A stretch of DNA of 64,000 nucleotides from Trichopria drosophilae (taxonomy: Eukaryota; Arthropoda; Insecta; Hymenoptera; Diapriidae). The stretch is taken from NCBI GenBank assembly GCA_030407085.1, contig CM059586.1, positions 107,583,501 through 107,647,500 of the forward strand, read 5' to 3'. The position numbers and the translations under genes were made by a program. Below the pieces are notes generated by a model that ran no database searches, had not been told where the DNA came from, and saw nothing but the letters and a program-made list of their open reading frames with translations. Shown here piece after piece: positions 23,355 to 33,592 of the stretch (positions are counted from its first letter, which is position 1; every line of letters begins with the position of its first letter).

Positions 23355-26300
23355 TTAAGCCATAAATTTAATAAAAGCAGAAAATTCGAGGGTGTTTGGT
23401 GCATTTCCTGGAGGCTTCCTGGATATTGTTATTAACGCACTGTTGGGGCAATCTTTTTTTAGCCGAAAATTTTTTCTGTTTTCATCTGACGTATCGCAGT
23501 GAGCAATATTGAACTGCATTTCTGCGTTTTCCACTGATAAAAGTTCGTAGCAAATCCATTTTCTAATTTTATCCATATCGCCTTCCGAAAAATGGATTGA
23601 ATTGCTTGCGCAAATCACGTAAACCCATGCACGCAAGTGCACCCCGCAATTTACTCCAATTCCCTGTTCAGTAATTTGTGTGGGTACATCAACAGGACAA
23701 TGCAATGACCAATCTTTCCAATTGATGGATAGCAAGCCATGTCTTGCATTAACCTGCTCAATAAACCCACACAACCTCCTCATAACTTTTTCTTGCGGCA
23801 TTCCGTGCAAGGAGTCGTAATAAACAATAATGTTTACCGACATGATGATCACTATGAGGGTCCAGTGCTCTCCCTCGCACTTCGGTAAAATCCAGACATC
23901 GTATGTCCACGCCTGCTGTTTATGGGCCCATGTCATAAATCCGGATCTCGGGGAATCGTCGAGTAACGATGAAAAAAAATGAGCATCAAAAATCAAAATC
24001 GAATCTTTTCGTGCGTGCTTCATTTTCATTGTCATTAAAAATCCATTTATTATATTATCGTCAAGTTCCTGTTCTGGTTGTAGAGTGCATAAGGATGAAT
24101 AGTCGAAGAGTATACCTGATATATAAAAGGATTTTTTAAGCCAATTGGATGGATACTCGCTAATATGCATCCATTCTGCCACTTCTGAATCAAGCTCAAA
24201 GTCCTTATTTTTAATTACTGGATCCTCCTTGCAATGTTGTGAAGTATCAAAATCGATCACTCTCTTATTTGCTTCCCATTCTTGAAGTGAGCGTGGAAAA
24301 ATTGAAAATCCAGCATTGTACGGTCGATTATGTGAACGTCGGTCCCACATTTCCGTGGTTAGATCGATGTGCTTGTCCACTAAGCCCAATTTCTGATTAG
24401 GATGTTCAGTAGTATCTTTTTTAGTTTCTATAAAACTTAGCTTCATTCTCTTATAGTCGGTCGTTACTGAAACGGTATCATCTTGTATTGCCTTCTTTTT
24501 CGACCTATTCTTTTGTTGTCTGGTCGTTAGAGTCCCATATTCCCTCATTTTTATCCTATTTATGATATTGTCTGCTAACTGCCTTATAGCACGTGGAATA
24601 AGTTGTCGCATTTGACCACTGAAAACAAATTGTTTTATAATTTTATTCCAACTCTCCACGGTGGCATTGGAATTTCTTCTTAATCCGTATTTTTTAATTA
24701 AAATTCCTGACCACAGTGGATAATATGGAGACAATTCATCCAGCATGTACTTCAAAAACTGCGGTACGTACATGCCATTTATTTCATTTTGAGACGATGG
24801 TGCATCTTCCAGTGCCTTATTGTGTTGCTCTCGGAAAAGACAATAAAATGGAGACCGCTCTCTTTGGGTTTTGGAAGCCACATACACATCTGTATGCACA
24901 TCATCTTCATCAATAATTTTTCCAGTAATAAAATCCATCTTCATCAATAATTTTTCCAGTAATAAAATCCATCATTTGTATATCACAGATTTTTTCCATG
25001 TCATTGTCATATTTGTATTTCGTTCCAAATACTCGACACATTAATCGGAATGCTTCCATCGCATCATTTATATCCGTCTGGTGAATTAATATTGCGATAG
25101 CAGATCTCAGCATTATACGTAGCGATTCGTTACTTGTGAATACTTTGATTCTCTTAATGGATGTTTTTATAAAATGACTGGAACAAATATGGATGACTGT
25201 GAGTGGGTATGGGTTAGCTTCTGTGGAATTAAATAAGTCATCCCATGCAAACCGTAAATAAATGGCAAGATCCATATTGTTGAATGACTTGCAGGAAGCT
25301 TGCAATAACGCTTTACTAAAATCCGTCTCTATCATCGCCACTAAAGGGCGGGAGGTAGTAATTTGTTTTAAAACAAATACAAATAAATCTAAACATTTCG
25401 ATATGTTGTACGCATCATGCCCACAGGTAATGAACTCCGCGACAGCTACAGGAGGTCCGTCATCTGAAGCAGGTAACACCAGGCAATAATAATATGACCG
25501 TTTTTCGGCATCTGGTGGTTGCTGAAAGATTTTGCCTGTTGCATCAAAATTCAAGCAAATAGGCTTTTTCTTCATTTCATTAGCCACCAAACGCACTTGT
25601 TTTTCCGAAAACAAAGTCACGGAGAATGCGGGATAAACACTATATCCTTGGATAAATCCATTGATAATTTTCCCCCTGTACAATTCATCGGCATCAAATT
25701 CATATTTTAATTTAGTCAAAAACATATGGAAATCTCTGTCCAGGTCAAACTGTTTCCGATGGTCGCTTTTTATTTTGTTGAGGACTATGGCAGAAGGCGA
25801 ATCATTGCGATTACCAGCGTCTAAAATTTTTGCGGGGATTTTAGCCATTAACTGACCAGCTAACATACATGGAGCTTTTGATTTTAACATATTCCCCAAT
25901 TTTTCACGCTTTTCGCCAACAATAAATCTGCCATGAGTCTCTCCACAACTGTGATCATATTTACCAATCCTGTATATAGTAACAACAGGGGAGCAACTTT
26001 CACAAATTACTTTGTTTGTTTTGAAAATGTATTTGCAGCACCCTGTCATTTTGCACGTTGCAATCGCTTTAAATGGAGTGAATTTATTTTTTCTTTTACC
26101 GTATTGAATACGATGGTGTTTAAATTCTAGAACACATCTATCTTCAGTTTCTTTGAAGAATGTGTTGAATTGGATTGTCCAGCCTTTTGAAAATGAGGGT
26201 TTTCCTGGCAGCCAGAATTTATTCAGAAACCAATTAGGCAATATAAAACTGCCACATTCGATTTCTTCATTCGGCCAGTCAGAACAAGCTGCAACATTTT

Positions 26301-26856
26301 CATCAGCGGAAACCATCGTTAAATTACTCATTGTTACATTATCAGGAGTAACAGTAGCTGAGTTATGTCTTGAATTATTTACAGATGATACATTTTCACT
26401 TAAATTGTCGGATGCCAAGGATTCAAAAGATAATTCATTATCATAATTGTTCTGATGTACGAATGTGTCACCCTCTTCAGCAACAGCTGAATAATTTTTA
26501 AACACATCTTCGTCTGTAGCAGTGGCTAAACTGCCTTCTGAATCAGTTGAATGTGCAGCAATTGCAGGCACCTTATCAATCGTGTAAGAAAATGCAAAAG
26601 TAGATGCATTAACTTTGCTTCTAACAATGTCAGTTACTGCAGCAATTTGCTTTCTAAATAACGTACATACTTTCGATACGTGTTTGCCAACAGAGCGAAT
26701 ATCTCCGATATTGTAATTTTTCAAGATGTGAGATGTTAGTTCTAGCCACAAGCTGCTGGTACGACTGCTATTTTTCAAAACCTCTATCATTTGCGAATAA
26801 TCTGTATGCCACCTCGTAAAAATAGCATTTGCTATATCTTCTCGAGAAATTTTCAT
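23355..26856 (-). pseudogene. NOF-like Mutator transposase + Ulp1 protease (outer)
   Basis: The start is ATG at 26856 (MKISREDIANA). Domain order: acidic Ser/Thr-rich N-terminus; WRKY/FLYWCH-like finger (ATCKMTGCCKYIF, YDH) near residues 270-320; Mutator core with FDATG (~residue 437), IETDFSK (~511), CSSHFIK and a candidate Glu in AMEAF (~599); a NATVESWNKIIK segment; then a C-terminal Ulp1-like domain with GEHWTL (His), YYDSLHG (Asp), TQITEQ (Gln) and VNCGVHL (Cys). All expected catalytic residues of both enzymes are present. The only lesion seen is a 34-bp tandem duplication (24903-24970), which shifts frame between the transposase core and the protease. Protein length without it would be near 1,160 aa, like fly NOF. 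Ulp1 enzymes process SUMO; why a transposon needs one is unknown. Confidence 0.92.
24903..24970. repeat. 34-bp tandem duplication causing frameshift
   Basis: Two identical 34-bp copies (24903-24936 and 24937-24970) lie inside the outer transposase gene. Thirty-four is not a multiple of three, so one extra copy shifts the frame. An assembly or replication-slippage origin is equally possible. Confidence 0.95.
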
Positions 26857-27489
26857 TATTTGCAAAGTAGTAATGACAATAATTAAAACGGAAAATCTAC
26901 AAAATTTAAATTAACAGTTCGTGCTTCCCCTCCTAATGTAACATAATCCACTAAGTACAACTATTACAAGCAATTTCTATGGAACAGTAACAGCCGTAAT
27001 ATCTGTTGAACAGAAGTCTAGTCATTAACTTAATATGGCAAATTCGGGTACTAAGATCCATACTTCAATGTGCAGAGTTAAGAAAATAAATTTCTTATGT
27101 TTGAATGCGAGGCAATCCTTCCCGCATATGTATAATCCAAAATGCAATATTGAATCGAGAAACAAAAGCCACCTAGAGGAGGTACAAGTTACTGCGCGAC
27201 GAGAAGTTTAAAATTTCACAGATTGAGAAAACAAAAAGCTATCGAACACTGGGCCCGGCGGCGCGGCATTTCCGATAGAAGATATCGTTTCTTATTTGAT
27301 CATATGGAACTCGACCTTCAAACTGTAACATAGCCCGCTCAGCGTTTTAATTTGTTTAAACGTTTCCGTGAACTGTGCACGCTAGTACCGAAATGTTGTT
27401 TAAACGCTATTGTTAAACTTTTCGACGATTTACAAGCAAGAAGAAGGGACATGATTCACGATTTATAAAAAAGCACAGTTTTTTTACTT
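26857..27489. other. 5' flank of outer gene
   Basis: This ~630-bp spacer between the start codon and the right satellite arm has no coding region. A GC-rich island (GGGCCCGGCGGCGCGG near 27250) may be promoter-proximal; this is a positional guess. Confidence 0.35.
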
Positions 27490-28590
27490 TTTCGCCAGAC
27501 CCATTAGACTACACCAATTTCTAAGAATAAATGTTGAAATTTTGTTTCAACAATTCCTACGGTCACACGCATTTTTTTATTTTTTTTTCGCCAGAGCCAT
27601 TCGACTACTCTACCTAGTAAGAATAAATGTAGAAAATACGAACCCCGCACCTCCCTTCGTTTTCATTCCAGCATTAATTGTTGCAAAATTGTTTAAACAA
27701 TTCCTACGGTCACATGCATTTTTTTTATATTTTTTCGCCAGAGCCATTCGACTACTCTACCTAGTAAGAATAAATGTAGAAATTACGAACCCCGCACCTC
27801 CCGTCGCTTTCATGCCAGCAGTAATTGTTGCAAATTTGTTTAAACAATTCCTGCGGTCACACGCATTTTTTTTATTTTTTTCGCCAGAGCCATTCGACTA
27901 CTCTAACTAGTAAGAATAAATGTAGAAATTGCGAACTCCACACCTCCCTTCGTTTTCATGCCAGCAGTAATTGTTTCAAATTTGTTTAAACAATTCCTAC
28001 TGCCACACGCATTTTTTTTATTTTTTTTTCGTCGGAGCCATTTGACTACTCTAACTAATAAGAATAAATGTAGAAATTACGAACCCCGAACCTCCCTTCG
28101 TTTTCATGCCAGCAGTAATTGTTGCAAATCTGTTTAAACAATTCCTACGGTCACACACATTGTTTTTTTGCCAGAGCCATTCGACTACTCTAACTAGTAA
28201 GAATAAATGTAGAAATTACGAACCCCGCACCTCCGTTCGTTTTCATGCCAGCAGTAGTTGTTGCAAATTTATTTAAACAATTTCTACGGTCACACGCATT
28301 TTTTTTTATTTCTTTTCGCCAGAGCCATTCGACTACTCTACCTAGTAAGAATAAGTGTAGAAAATACGAACCCCGCACCTCCCTTCGTTTTCATGCCAGC
28401 AGTAATTGTTGCAAAATTGTTTAAACAATTCCTACGGTCACACGCATTTTTTTTATTTTTTTTCGCCAGAGCCATTCGAATACTCTACCTAGTAAGAATA
28501 AGTGTAGAAAATACGAACCCCGCACCTCCCTTCGTTTTCATGCCAGCAGTAATTGTTGCAAAATTGTTTAAACAATTCTTTATTATACTT
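27490..28590 (-). repeat. ~145-bp satellite, outer right end
   Basis: About eight units, inverted relative to 13630-14210, with GCCATTCGACTACTCT near 27596, 27740, 27889, 28038 (one change), 28168, 28325 and 28470, plus a diverged innermost copy near 27500. The ORFs at 27542-27910 and 28258-28596 are the satellite read through and are not genes. Confidence 0.92.
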
Positions 28591-28674
28591 GTTTAAGCAC
28601 TGTGTTTCAAATTAGAGCTATTGTAAAACAAAATATGCATTTCGAGTCTATGTATAAGTGATAACCCGGGAAAA

Positions 28675-28870
28675 AATGAATCATATATGGATCATATATG
28701 AACCATATATGGACATATATGAACCATATATGATCATATATCATCATATATGATTCATATATAATCCATATATAATTATATATAATCCATGTATAATTAT
28801 ATATAATCCATGTATAATTATATATGCTCATATATGAATTTTGACCTGATATAACTGCATATACTCGTAT
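28675..28870. repeat. ATATATG-type palindromic microsatellite
   Basis: CATATATG-containing units (GAACCATATATGG, CATGTATAATTATATATAAT) repeat imperfectly with strong self-complementarity. The 74-aa minus-strand ORF across it is periodic low complexity. Confidence 0.8.
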
Positions 28871-29146
28871 ATGAGCATATGTGCTATTATATAAATTTGC
28901 TATACAGGAGTTTTCGGGCTGATGATTACGAATCTGAGCTCAGATTTTGAAATTTCAATGTGGCAGATCCAATTTTAACGAAATCTACTAATAATTTTAA
29001 ACAATACAATTTCTCGGCCGCTTTTAATAATTCGAGATAATACGAGTATTGATGTTTAACGGCAACAATTAAAAACAAGGGGTTATATGTGAAACAAGGA
29101 GATGATAAAAATAATAATAATAATAATAAATTAATTGAAAAGTTTT

Positions 29147-29170
29147 TTAAAAAGAGGGGGGGGGGGGGAG
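29147..29170. repeat. Poly-G run
   Basis: A near-uninterrupted G tract lies in the Penelope 3' region (around 29155-29168). It is likely hypervariable and error-prone. Confidence 0.8.
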
Positions 29171-29226
29171 GTTATATATTAAAACATAAAAAAGCTAATA
29201 ATGAATTAAAAGGGGAAATTTAGCTT

Positions 29227-29258
29227 GACGTTTCGACCCGTGTTTGGGTCATCTTCAG
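29227..29258 (-). ncRNA. Hammerhead-ribozyme-like motif
   Basis: On the minus strand CTGAAGA is followed by a stem (GACCC with GGGTC, loop AAACAC), GAAA and CGTC, the order of hammerhead core boxes. Penelope-like elements are known to carry minimal type I hammerheads near their ends. An extra U sits between CTGAAGA and the stem, and helix III would be minimal, possibly needing a dimer through the palindrome ACGT. Activity is uncertain. Confidence 0.6.
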
Positions 29259-29383
29259 AAGAAAATTTTGAATGTTTCGGGTGCCGTATTTATAGGTAGT
29301 AGGAGAACAAAATAAACAACGAGAAAGTAAACAGAATACATGAACGGCATTTAAATGAAAATAACAAAATAAAATTTAAGAGA

Positions 29384-29539
29384 TTAATTTAATAGCGAAT
29401 TATAAATATCCGGTAGATAGGATTTTTCAAATCTAATGTTGACAGTGTTTTCTTCTTTTTTAATGAAAAAATTGTCCATATGGCACCTTTTTCTCCAGTT
29501 CTTTTCTCTAGCAAGTATCTTGGTGTTATCATAGTCATA
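29384..29539 (-). pseudogene. GIY-YIG endonuclease tail of Penelope-like element
   Basis: Fifty-one codons and a stop, on the minus strand. They read NTKILAREKNWRKRCHMD, then a linker and a LPDIYNSLLN-like end, the conserved C-terminal pattern of Penelope GIY-YIG endonucleases (N-x-ILxxE ... KR ... Y). The catalytic GIY and YIG boxes and the reverse transcriptase lie upstream and were never inserted (5' truncation at the target duplication). Confidence 0.8.
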
Positions 29540-29628
29540 GAAATCTACTAATAACTTCATTTTTCACCGCCATTTTGAATTTCCAAAATCTGAACTCAGA
29601 TTCATAATCGGTGACCTCGGAAACCCTA

Positions 29629-30245
29629 TTATACACAATCTTAGGGCGATCCAATTAAGCATTTACCTGTAATCCTATTTTTTTTATAAAAATGATAATT
29701 TTTATTGGTTTATTTAATTATAAAACAAAATATTAAATAAATATTGCTTAAAATGCAATGTTATATATATCTTCAACTCTCACATAAGTAATATTTTTAA
29801 AAAATTGGGCGGAAATGCGTTATTTAATTATTAACCTTTCAAAAAATCAAAATTTCAAGCTCATCCCGGTGGTCAATATTTTGGACATTGTACCGCAAAG
29901 TTTTAATGCGTTGATTAAAAAGGATGCACGAGCGTACATTTTTACTTCTTATGTAGATATGAATACATATACCCCAATGTTGTGCTTGAAGTTTAAAACA
30001 AAAATTTATTGAGAGGCTGAAATTTAAAAGTTCCAGAGATTTGCCCATATATTTTACAAGAACATTTTCACTTATGAAACTACTAATCGGATAAGAGGAA
30101 TACAAAATTTAACTATTTTGTGTGATAATTTGTTTTTCAATAAATTGACATTTAGATATTAGTTTTCGATTTTTAAAAGTATCTTTATAATATAATAAAT
30201 AATATAAAACAAATTAAATAATACAAATTAAAACTATATCAAAAT
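29629..30245. other. AT-rich stretch without genes
   Basis: I see no coding region. Overlapping 65- and 88-aa ORFs on opposite strands (29815-30105) have no family resemblance. Confidence 0.5.
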
Positions 30246-30249
30246 ATTA

Positions 30250-30440
30250 ATTTAAGGGGATCCCAGTCGACTCGTCGGTGAAGTTAAATCTCCGAGGAAA
30301 CCCAGCTCTTGAGTTCCGGCCGCAGCCGCTAGGAGCGTGTCGCCGAACCGCGAACGAAGTAGCGCCCGCGTTCCTTGAAGTGTGGACAGCGAAACGGCAC
30401 TGACAACTCCTGCTGGAGGGCGATTTCACCACTTTCACGT
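30250..30440 (-). repeat. Dispersed GC-rich repeat, copy 1
   Basis: The inverse of this block matches 49863-50030, including TTCAAGGAACGCGGGCGCTA and GCGGTTCGGCGAC. One frame is conserved between copies at protein level (SRNAGATSFAVRR versus SRNAGATSYAVRR), which hints at a coding or recently copied source. Class not recognised. Confidence 0.6.
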
Positions 30441-30554
30441 CGTTTTCACGACGAATTAGAAATTTATATTTTTATTTGCAGAAATTATAATTACTTTTCG
30501 ATCTCTTAAAAAAAAAATCAACGAAATTAATTCGAAATTGAAGCACCTTACATA

Positions 30555-30720
30555 CAGTCGAATCGGACACTGAGCTCTCCTGAAATTTTTCGCCTCCTTG
30601 AGCCCTCGTGACCCCACTCTCAACCGCCTCCCGACCACTCAACACAGGCGGTTGAGAGTGGGGACACGAGGGCTCAAGGCGGCGAAAAATTTTAGGAGAG
30701 CTCAGTGTCTGATTCGACTG
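30555..30720. mobile_element. 166-bp perfect-hairpin MITE
   Basis: Two ~75-bp arms starting CAGTCGAATC and ending with its inverse GATTCGACTG (one base differs) fold on each other around a 16-base loop. TA lies on both sides. TA-CAGT termini indicate a Tc1/mariner-type element. Confidence 0.88.
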
Positions 30721-30723
30721 TAA

Positions 30724-30800
30724 CATGAAAAGAATCGCCCCATTTCCTCCTAGGGACATTATAAATTAACCGTATCCTACATGGGGCGATTGTTTTCATG
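30724..30800. repeat. 77-bp hairpin
   Basis: CATGAAAAGAATCGCCCCAT (30724-30743) and ATGGGGCGATTGTTTTCATG (30781-30800) are inverted with one mismatch. It abuts the preceding MITE. A tiny MITE or palindromic junction are both possible. Confidence 0.75.
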
Positions 30801-30865
30801 TTGTATAAGGTGCACGTAAGGTTATAAAATTTTTTAACCTCCAGCTACTGTTGCACTCTCGCAAT

Positions 30866-32024
30866 TTAAAAATCCGCTCGACGAAATTTTGTTCTTCTGA
30901 AAAAAATCAAAGGTGGGCCACTTCTTTTCTTTTCGCGAGATTTACAATTCCATTCTAGTGTAGATGTTGGTACTCCATACACGGAAAGGAAGAAACACGA
31001 CCGAGTCCTGTTTAGGCAGCACTGGTTACTGCGTGGCAAATACTTTTTATTTCAACTCGCTATAACTAAGTCAATTTTGAGAATTTTGAAACGAATAAAA
31101 AATGAAATTGTTCATTACAGTTTCCCAGATCTAGTGCAGAAAAAAAAATGATATATCTTAATAAATAAAAAAGTTATTAATTTTTTAATGCAGAACTGCG
31201 AAATTTGTGTTTTTATACGTTCAGGCGCTTCGTTTATCGAGCGAATTTCAAGCATCCGAATACATTCAGCGAGAAAGTTGTTCATTAAGGTATGAACAAA
31301 TTTTCTGGAAAGTTTCATCTCTATTGCATTAATAGTTTAAAAGTAATTAATGTTAAGTTGGTTGTGGCCTTGCGCGCATCGCTGTGGCACACATGACGCG
31401 CTGGCCGTCGTCCGCTACCTATTTTAAACAATCATTAATTTTAAAACTATTATATTCATACCTTAATGAACAACTTTCTGAAAGTTTTCGGATGCTAAAA
31501 TTTGCTCGATAAACGAAGCGCTTGCATGTATAAAAACACAAATTTCGCAGTTCTGCATTAAAAAATTAATAACTTTTTTATTTATTAAGATATATCATTT
31601 TTTCTTTCTACACTAGATCTGGAAAACTGTAATGAACAATTTCATTTTTTATTTGTTTCAAAATTCACAAAATTGACTGAGTTATAGCGAGTTGAAATAG
31701 GAAGTATTTGCGAACCGCCCACGCAATAACCAGTGCTGCGTAGGCAGGACTCGGTCGTGTTCCTTCCTTTCCGTGTATGCAATGGCTGCCTTTCCGAACG
31801 AAATGCCGGCATTCTTCACTGCATCGACAGCATGTTCAATAGTTTCTGTGCAGTATTTTTTCGGCATACTTTTTTTTCTCACTGCTTTTGCTAACTAAAA
31901 CAATGCCTTTTTTATTTGGAGTTTTAATTTTTTTTTTTTTTTTCGTAACGCTTTTTACACGTTTTACAGTTTTTTTCTTCTTTACTTGTAATTTATTTTT
32001 CTTGTGGCCCTTGGTAACTCCCAT
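30866..32024 (-). pseudogene. Pipsqueak-type HTH gene fragment, split
   Basis: From ATG at 32024 the minus strand reads a lysine-rich basic region, then a helix-turn-helix of the psq/CENP-B type (MPKKYCTETIEHAVDAV..GISFGKAAIAY). At 31778 it is cut by a foldback element. It resumes at 30979 with YGVPTSTLE, the expected next helix, and reaches a stop at 30866. A run of eight A near 31875-31885 shifts frame between the basic region and the HTH. Such domains occur in pogo/Tigger-type transposases and in domesticated DNA-binding proteins; which applies is unclear, and the catalytic part is absent here. Confidence 0.7.
30980..31775. mobile_element. 796-bp foldback element in psq HTH
   Basis: Both ends read CACGGAAAGGAAG followed by RAACACGACCGAGTCCTG in inverted orientation, with TA on each side (30978-30979, 31776-31777). 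Arms of ~350 bp match closely (e.g. AAATGAAATTGTTCATTACA). Splitting GCA-TAT-GGA exactly at the TA shows the insertion point in the HTH codons. Confidence 0.92.
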
Positions 32025-32791
32025 ATTAAAAATGTTAATAGTTTAATTGCCTAAAATAACATTTTTTATGAATACAAGTGTTTACCATACACATGTGTTT
32101 ATATACACATACATTTACAGGTTATGTTTATATTTTGCAGTTAAAACCTTAAAATATTTGTACTTACAGTGACATGCGATATCGCGATCGATCAGAGATG
32201 ATCAATAACTACACTGAAAAAAAAGACGCCACTTTATCCGGAAAGTAACGCCGATTTAGCGGCACACTCGGATAAATAGGCGATACGTCGCAATGGTGTA
32301 TGACTCGCCAGTAGTTTTGGCTGCACAAATGTTACGCTATGTCGCCGTTATGACATCTAAAACGGCCACACTTCTGTTCATCGATATGTTAGCATTAAAG
32401 TAATCACGTCTATGAATTTATACATTAAAACGCATCGGTTATGAAAAGATGCATTCAAAATCTTATTAAAATATAAGAAGTTATCGCAATTCAAATGTTT
32501 AAATATAAAAAATGTTGTACAATGTTCATTTTTAAAACGGAAAATGTTATAAGACTTTATTACATACACTGAAAAAAACAATTGGTTCTATCAACTAAAT
32601 GATTTTGGTTGTTAGTGCGTTTTAATGATATGAATAAAGTCTAAGCTTATCAGATTTGTGTACAACCGTACACGAAAAATAATTTTTATATAGAGACGCT
32701 GTACATGAGGCGCGGTGCTGCCGAAATGTAATTGTCATGACCTCACATTTTATCTTAATTAAGGTAACCATAAAAAGACAGTTTTAACATA
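32025..32791. other. AT-rich, two CACTGAAAAAAA MITE ends
   Basis: No gene is visible. TACACTGAAAAAAAAGACGCC begins at 32213 and TACACTGAAAAAAACAATTGG at 32570, both TA-flanked termini of the CACTG family seen at 5952. A possible partner terminus, TTTTCTCTCAGTGTA, is near 34045-34060. I cannot pair them confidently. Confidence 0.45.
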
Positions 32792-33592
32792 TGGGGCAAA
32801 ATTTCTCAAGTGTACCAGGTTAAAAAATTCATTTAACGGGTGTGGATGTTTTCAATCGCTCGCAACTTTAATTCTGTTGCTTTAATCAAAATAGTAGATC
32901 GGAACTTTTTTGATGATGATTACACGGTCTTTCAGTTGATTATGATAAATTTCCAATTGAAAGCTGAAAGTTTTTCCTATAAGATTACCAATTTGCAAAG
33001 ATGCTTTTTTTGTTGTTTTCGAGTAATCGTAAAATTAATGATTCGCTGCGCTGCGAGACTGGTTGGCCGCTACACAAAGGCGCGCGCGACTTGTCCCGCT
33101 CGAAGCAGCTCAGCGAATCACTAATTTTACGATTATTCAAAAACAACAAAAAAAGCATCTTTGCAAATTGGTAATCTTATAGGAAAAACTCTCAGCTTTC
33201 ATTTGGAAATAATTTCAAAGCATTAAAATGGGTGGAACATGGAGAAAACGTCGATTTAATTATTAAGTTCACTATAAAAGGGTTAAATATTGACTCAAAA
33301 TAATTGCCCATAATCATCAGAAAGCCCGTGTAATCATAGTTAAAAAAGTTTGTATGCACTATTTTGATTATTTTGATTAAAGCAACAGAATCAAAGTTAC
33401 GAGCGATTGAAAACATTCACACTCGTGAAAGGCCAAAAAATGTCACCTCCTGTAACTCGGTCACTATTTGATGAATTGAAATAATTTTTGATATGTGCAC
33501 TACTGCCGTATAGAACTACAAATTTACCGACTTTGGGTCAAATTGGAGAACTTTGATTTTTTGACCTGGTACACTTCAGAAATTTTGCCCCA
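32792..33592. mobile_element. 801-bp foldback element
   Basis: Ends TGGGGCAAAATTTCT and inverse, TA on both sides, with AGTGTACCAGGT next inside. Further inverted blocks (AATCGCTCGCAACTTT; CTTTGCAAATTGGTAATCTT) lie around a GC-rich centre near 33045-33110. The arms are not perfectly collinear, so internal rearrangement is likely. Confidence 0.82.

Larger units (their letters stand above)
13510..28590 (-). mobile_element. Outer NOF/Foldback-like Mutator element
   Basis: The inferred left tip ATGATGCTGAAACTAG (13510) differs by one base from the proven tip of the inner element. Inside are ~145-bp satellite units in plus orientation (13630-14210 and 22542-22930) and the same units inverted at the right (27490-28590). 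They enclose a minus-strand gene for a zinc finger, Mutator transposase and Ulp1-like protease (23355-26856). Long inverted ends made of tandem repeats are the hallmark of Drosophila FB-NOF. The right tip is not found: the array stops near 28590 without the expected inverted tip, so it appears truncated. The inner element splits the left end. Confidence 0.82.
28995..29539 (-). mobile_element. 5'-truncated Penelope-like element
   Basis: A 545-bp insertion flanked by the direct repeat GAAATCTACTAATAA (28980-28994 and 29540-29554). On the minus strand it begins inside a GIY-YIG endonuclease tail, reaches a stop at 29384, and has a 3' UTR carrying a hammerhead-like motif (29227-29258) and a G-run. 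5' truncation and a target duplication of this size are usual for target-primed retroelements. Confidence 0.82.
28905..29628. mobile_element. MITE split by a Penelope insertion
   Basis: Inverted ends of ~60 bp: GATTACGAATCTGAGCTCAG near 28925 matches the inverse of CTGAACTCAGATTCATAATC near 29590. Outer edges are approximate. Almost all of the interior is the younger Penelope fragment. Confidence 0.6.

Noticed and set aside
28607..28831. 74-aa tyrosine/isoleucine-rich ORF
   Set aside because: It is a periodic translation of the ATATATG microsatellite.
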